64,000 nucleotides of DNA from Chryseosolibacter indicum (GTDB taxonomy: Bacteria; Bacteroidota; Bacteroidia; Cytophagales; Cyclobacteriaceae). The notes under the pieces are model-generated. The model was not told the origin of the DNA, made no database searches, and was given only the letters and a program-made list of their open reading frames with translations. The stretch is taken from the NCBI RefSeq assembly GCF_018598585.1, contig NZ_JAHESD010000023.1:1-64000 (forward strand). Direction: 5' to 3'. Of the stretch, positions 62,785-64,000 are shown piece after piece. Made by a program: the position numbers and the translations under genes. The stretch's first letter is position 1; every line of letters starts with the position of its first letter.

Positions 62785-63896
62785 TTAAAATATTGATAAT
62801 TATTGGTTTTTCATTTTTTAGCTCCCCTGAAGAGCATGACTCAATAGGAGTTGAAACCATTAATGGTAAAGTTTTTGTAATTCATAGGGTAGAAGAGAAG
62901 GAAACACTTTACGCTATCTCAAGACGTTACGGTGCTTCTGTTGATGCCATTCTGGAATATAATTCTGTAGCTGGTTCTGGACTTGAAATTGGTCAGCTGC
63001 TAAAGGTTCCCTACACTAAAAAAGAGAATAAGGTATTAAGCAGCAATACGCATAAGGTCGCTCCAAAAGAAACTCTTTTTTCTATAGCCAAGCAATACGG
63101 CGTTTCGCTGGATGATTTAAAACAGGCAAATAACCTTACCGACAATGCTTTGGTTATTGGTCAGGATCTAATTATTCCTAAGAGATCGTCTGTGAACATG
63201 CCTGCAAGTTACCAGCAGGAGCAGACTTCACGAGGCAGCAATTCAACCACACATACTGTAGTACAAAAGGAAACCATGTATTCTATTGCGAGACAGTATA
63301 ATATTACTGTTGATCAACTGAGGCAATGGAATAACCTGGAAGGGAACGAATTAAAAATAGGGCAGGTGCTTTCTGTCTCCCAACCTAATTCAGCTGTTAA
63401 ACAATCACCTGCTGTCGTTGCTTCAAATACTTCACATACTACACCTGTAGTTGTAGAAGAAAAGAAAGAAGCGGCCACCGTAGTTACCGAAAAAAAGGAA
63501 GTCGCCCAACCTGTGGCTTCAGTTGAGAAGAAAGAAGTGCCTGTAGTAAAGGAAGAGCCTAAAGAGCCAGCTAAGCAAGAGGTTAAGGAACAAACTATCA
63601 AAATTTCTGAATCAGTTAGAAGCGGCGATGAAGTAGTAGAGGCTGGCCTTGCTGAGCTTATTGAAGGAACTGACGGTAATCGGAAGTACCTGGCGTTGCA
63701 TCGCACGGCGCCGGTAGGAACGATCCTTAAAGTTCGAAATGAAATGAACAACCGCGAAGTTTTTGTTCGTGTTATGGGCAAGCTCCCTGAAACAGCAATG
63801 ACTGATAAGGTTGTAATAAGAATTTCCAAGTCAGCTTACGACAGGCTAGGAGCCATAGATCCAAAATTTAGAGTAGAAGTTACCTATTATAAATAG
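62781..63896 (+). CDS. Triple LysM protein with RlpA-like C-terminal domain
   Basis: 371 residues. A weak signal peptide (ILIIIGFSFFS) leads to three LysM domains at about 32-78, 90-133 and 158-200 (each with ETLYAISRRYG, ETLFSIAKQYG, ETMYSIARQYN). A Lys/Glu/Pro/Val-rich linker at 205-275 is low-complexity. The C-terminus has AELIEGTDGNRKYLALHRTA and GTILKVRNEMNNREVFVRVM, an RlpA-like double-psi beta-barrel. It would bind peptidoglycan in the periplasm. It is co-translated with the DUF4905 gene. Confidence 0.88.
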   Translation: MIKILIIIGFSFFSSPEEHDSIGVETINGKVFVIHRVEEKETLYAISRRYGASVDAILEYNSVAGSGLEIGQLLKVPYTKKENKVLSSNTHKVAPKETLFSIAKQYGVSLDDLKQANNLTDNALVIGQDLIIPKRSSVNMPASYQQEQTSRGSNSTTHTVVQKETMYSIARQYNITVDQLRQWNNLEGNELKIGQVLSVSQPNSAVKQSPAVVASNTSHTTPVVVEEKKEAATVVTEKKEVAQPVASVEKKEVPVVKEEPKEPAKQEVKEQTIKISESVRSGDEVVEAGLAELIEGTDGNRKYLALHRTAPVGTILKVRNEMNNREVFVRVMGKLPETAMTDKVVIRISKSAYDRLGAIDPKFRVEVTYYK

Positions 63897-63910
63897 CGAA
63901 TTTTCTTTCT

Positions 63911-64000
63911 TTGACGATCAACAATTCATTCTTCTTTTGCCTTGCTTTGGCGTGCTGCCTTTTATGCAGCAACCTGCAAGCTCAGAATCTTGTCAGCAAC
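63911..64000 (+). CDS. Start of a secreted protein, cut by the window edge
   Basis: From the TTG at 63911 thirty codons are open to the window edge. The start LTINNSFFFCLALACCLLCS followed by NLQAQNLVSN is a clean signal peptide with an AQ cleavage site. Family cannot be told. Confidence 0.5.
   Translation, partial: MTINNSFFFCLALACCLLCSNLQAQNLVSN

Noticed and set aside
1-64000. Mobile elements, CRISPR arrays, prophage or defence systems
   Set aside because: No transposase, integrase, phage gene, regularly spaced repeat or known defence gene was seen.

Overview
The window reads as ordinary chromosome of a Bacteroidota bacterium, most likely from the Cytophagales or a nearby order. The evidence is: a short 287-residue RpoD lacking region 1.1, gliding-type GldA/GldF/GldG ABC genes, a beta-propeller (Y_Y_Y) sensor kinase with its LuxR-type regulator, receiver-only response regulators, AT-rich intergenic DNA with almost no Shine-Dalgarno signal, and promoter-like pairs of the TTTG / TAnnTTTG type. 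I see no phage genes, transposases, CRISPR arrays or rRNA. Two tRNAs are present.

Layout. 1-6.5 kb: a truncated type II NADH dehydrogenase, rpoD with a strong terminator, then a PAS histidine kinase with two response regulators and a bile-acid/sodium-symporter-family transporter. 6.5-13 kb: thiolase, pirin, YceI, a Crp/Fnr regulator, two ring-cleaving dioxygenase paralogues and an MhqD-like esterase. This looks like a quinone/electrophile stress regulon, and an 18/19-identical operator sits at matching positions before yceI and the first dioxygenase. 12.9-17.1 kb: a minus-strand membrane cluster (HTTM protein, UbiA-family prenyltransferase, GT-C-like protein). 17.4-22.2 kb: the most unusual locus, an alpha-oxoamine-synthase-like PLP enzyme fused to a GNAT-type acyltransferase, then two paralogous STAS-like proteins and a soluble hybrid histidine kinase, with a perfect 16-bp palindrome upstream. 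22.3-26.4 kb: GldA/F/G and a DUF4340 protein. 26.7 kb: a promoter, a structured ~75-nt stretch and a terminator suggest a small RNA, followed by an Rrf2 regulator.

27.5-36 kb holds MsrB, an HtrA-like protease, an L,D-transpeptidase, lone receivers, an HxlR/quinone-oxidoreductase divergent pair and tRNA-Pro with an unusual AGG anticodon. 36-44 kb holds an ArsR/YjjG pair, PruA, a CreD locus, a HAD phosphatase, an esterase and tRNA-Asn. 44-50 kb holds Hsp20, HtrA, a ceramidase-like enzyme, a SemiSWEET and a Nei/Fpg-type glycosylase split by a one-base frameshift. 50-64 kb holds more two-component genes, KdsB, an NfeD-type protein, a DUF4905-like protein and a LysM/RlpA-like protein, ending in the signal peptide of a truncated gene.

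Themes: envelope stress and redox defence (two HtrA proteins, MsrB, Hsp20, MhqO/MhqD-like, HxlR/Qor) and dense two-component signalling. The best candidate for an undescribed system is the PLP-synthase/acyltransferase - STAS - kinase operon.
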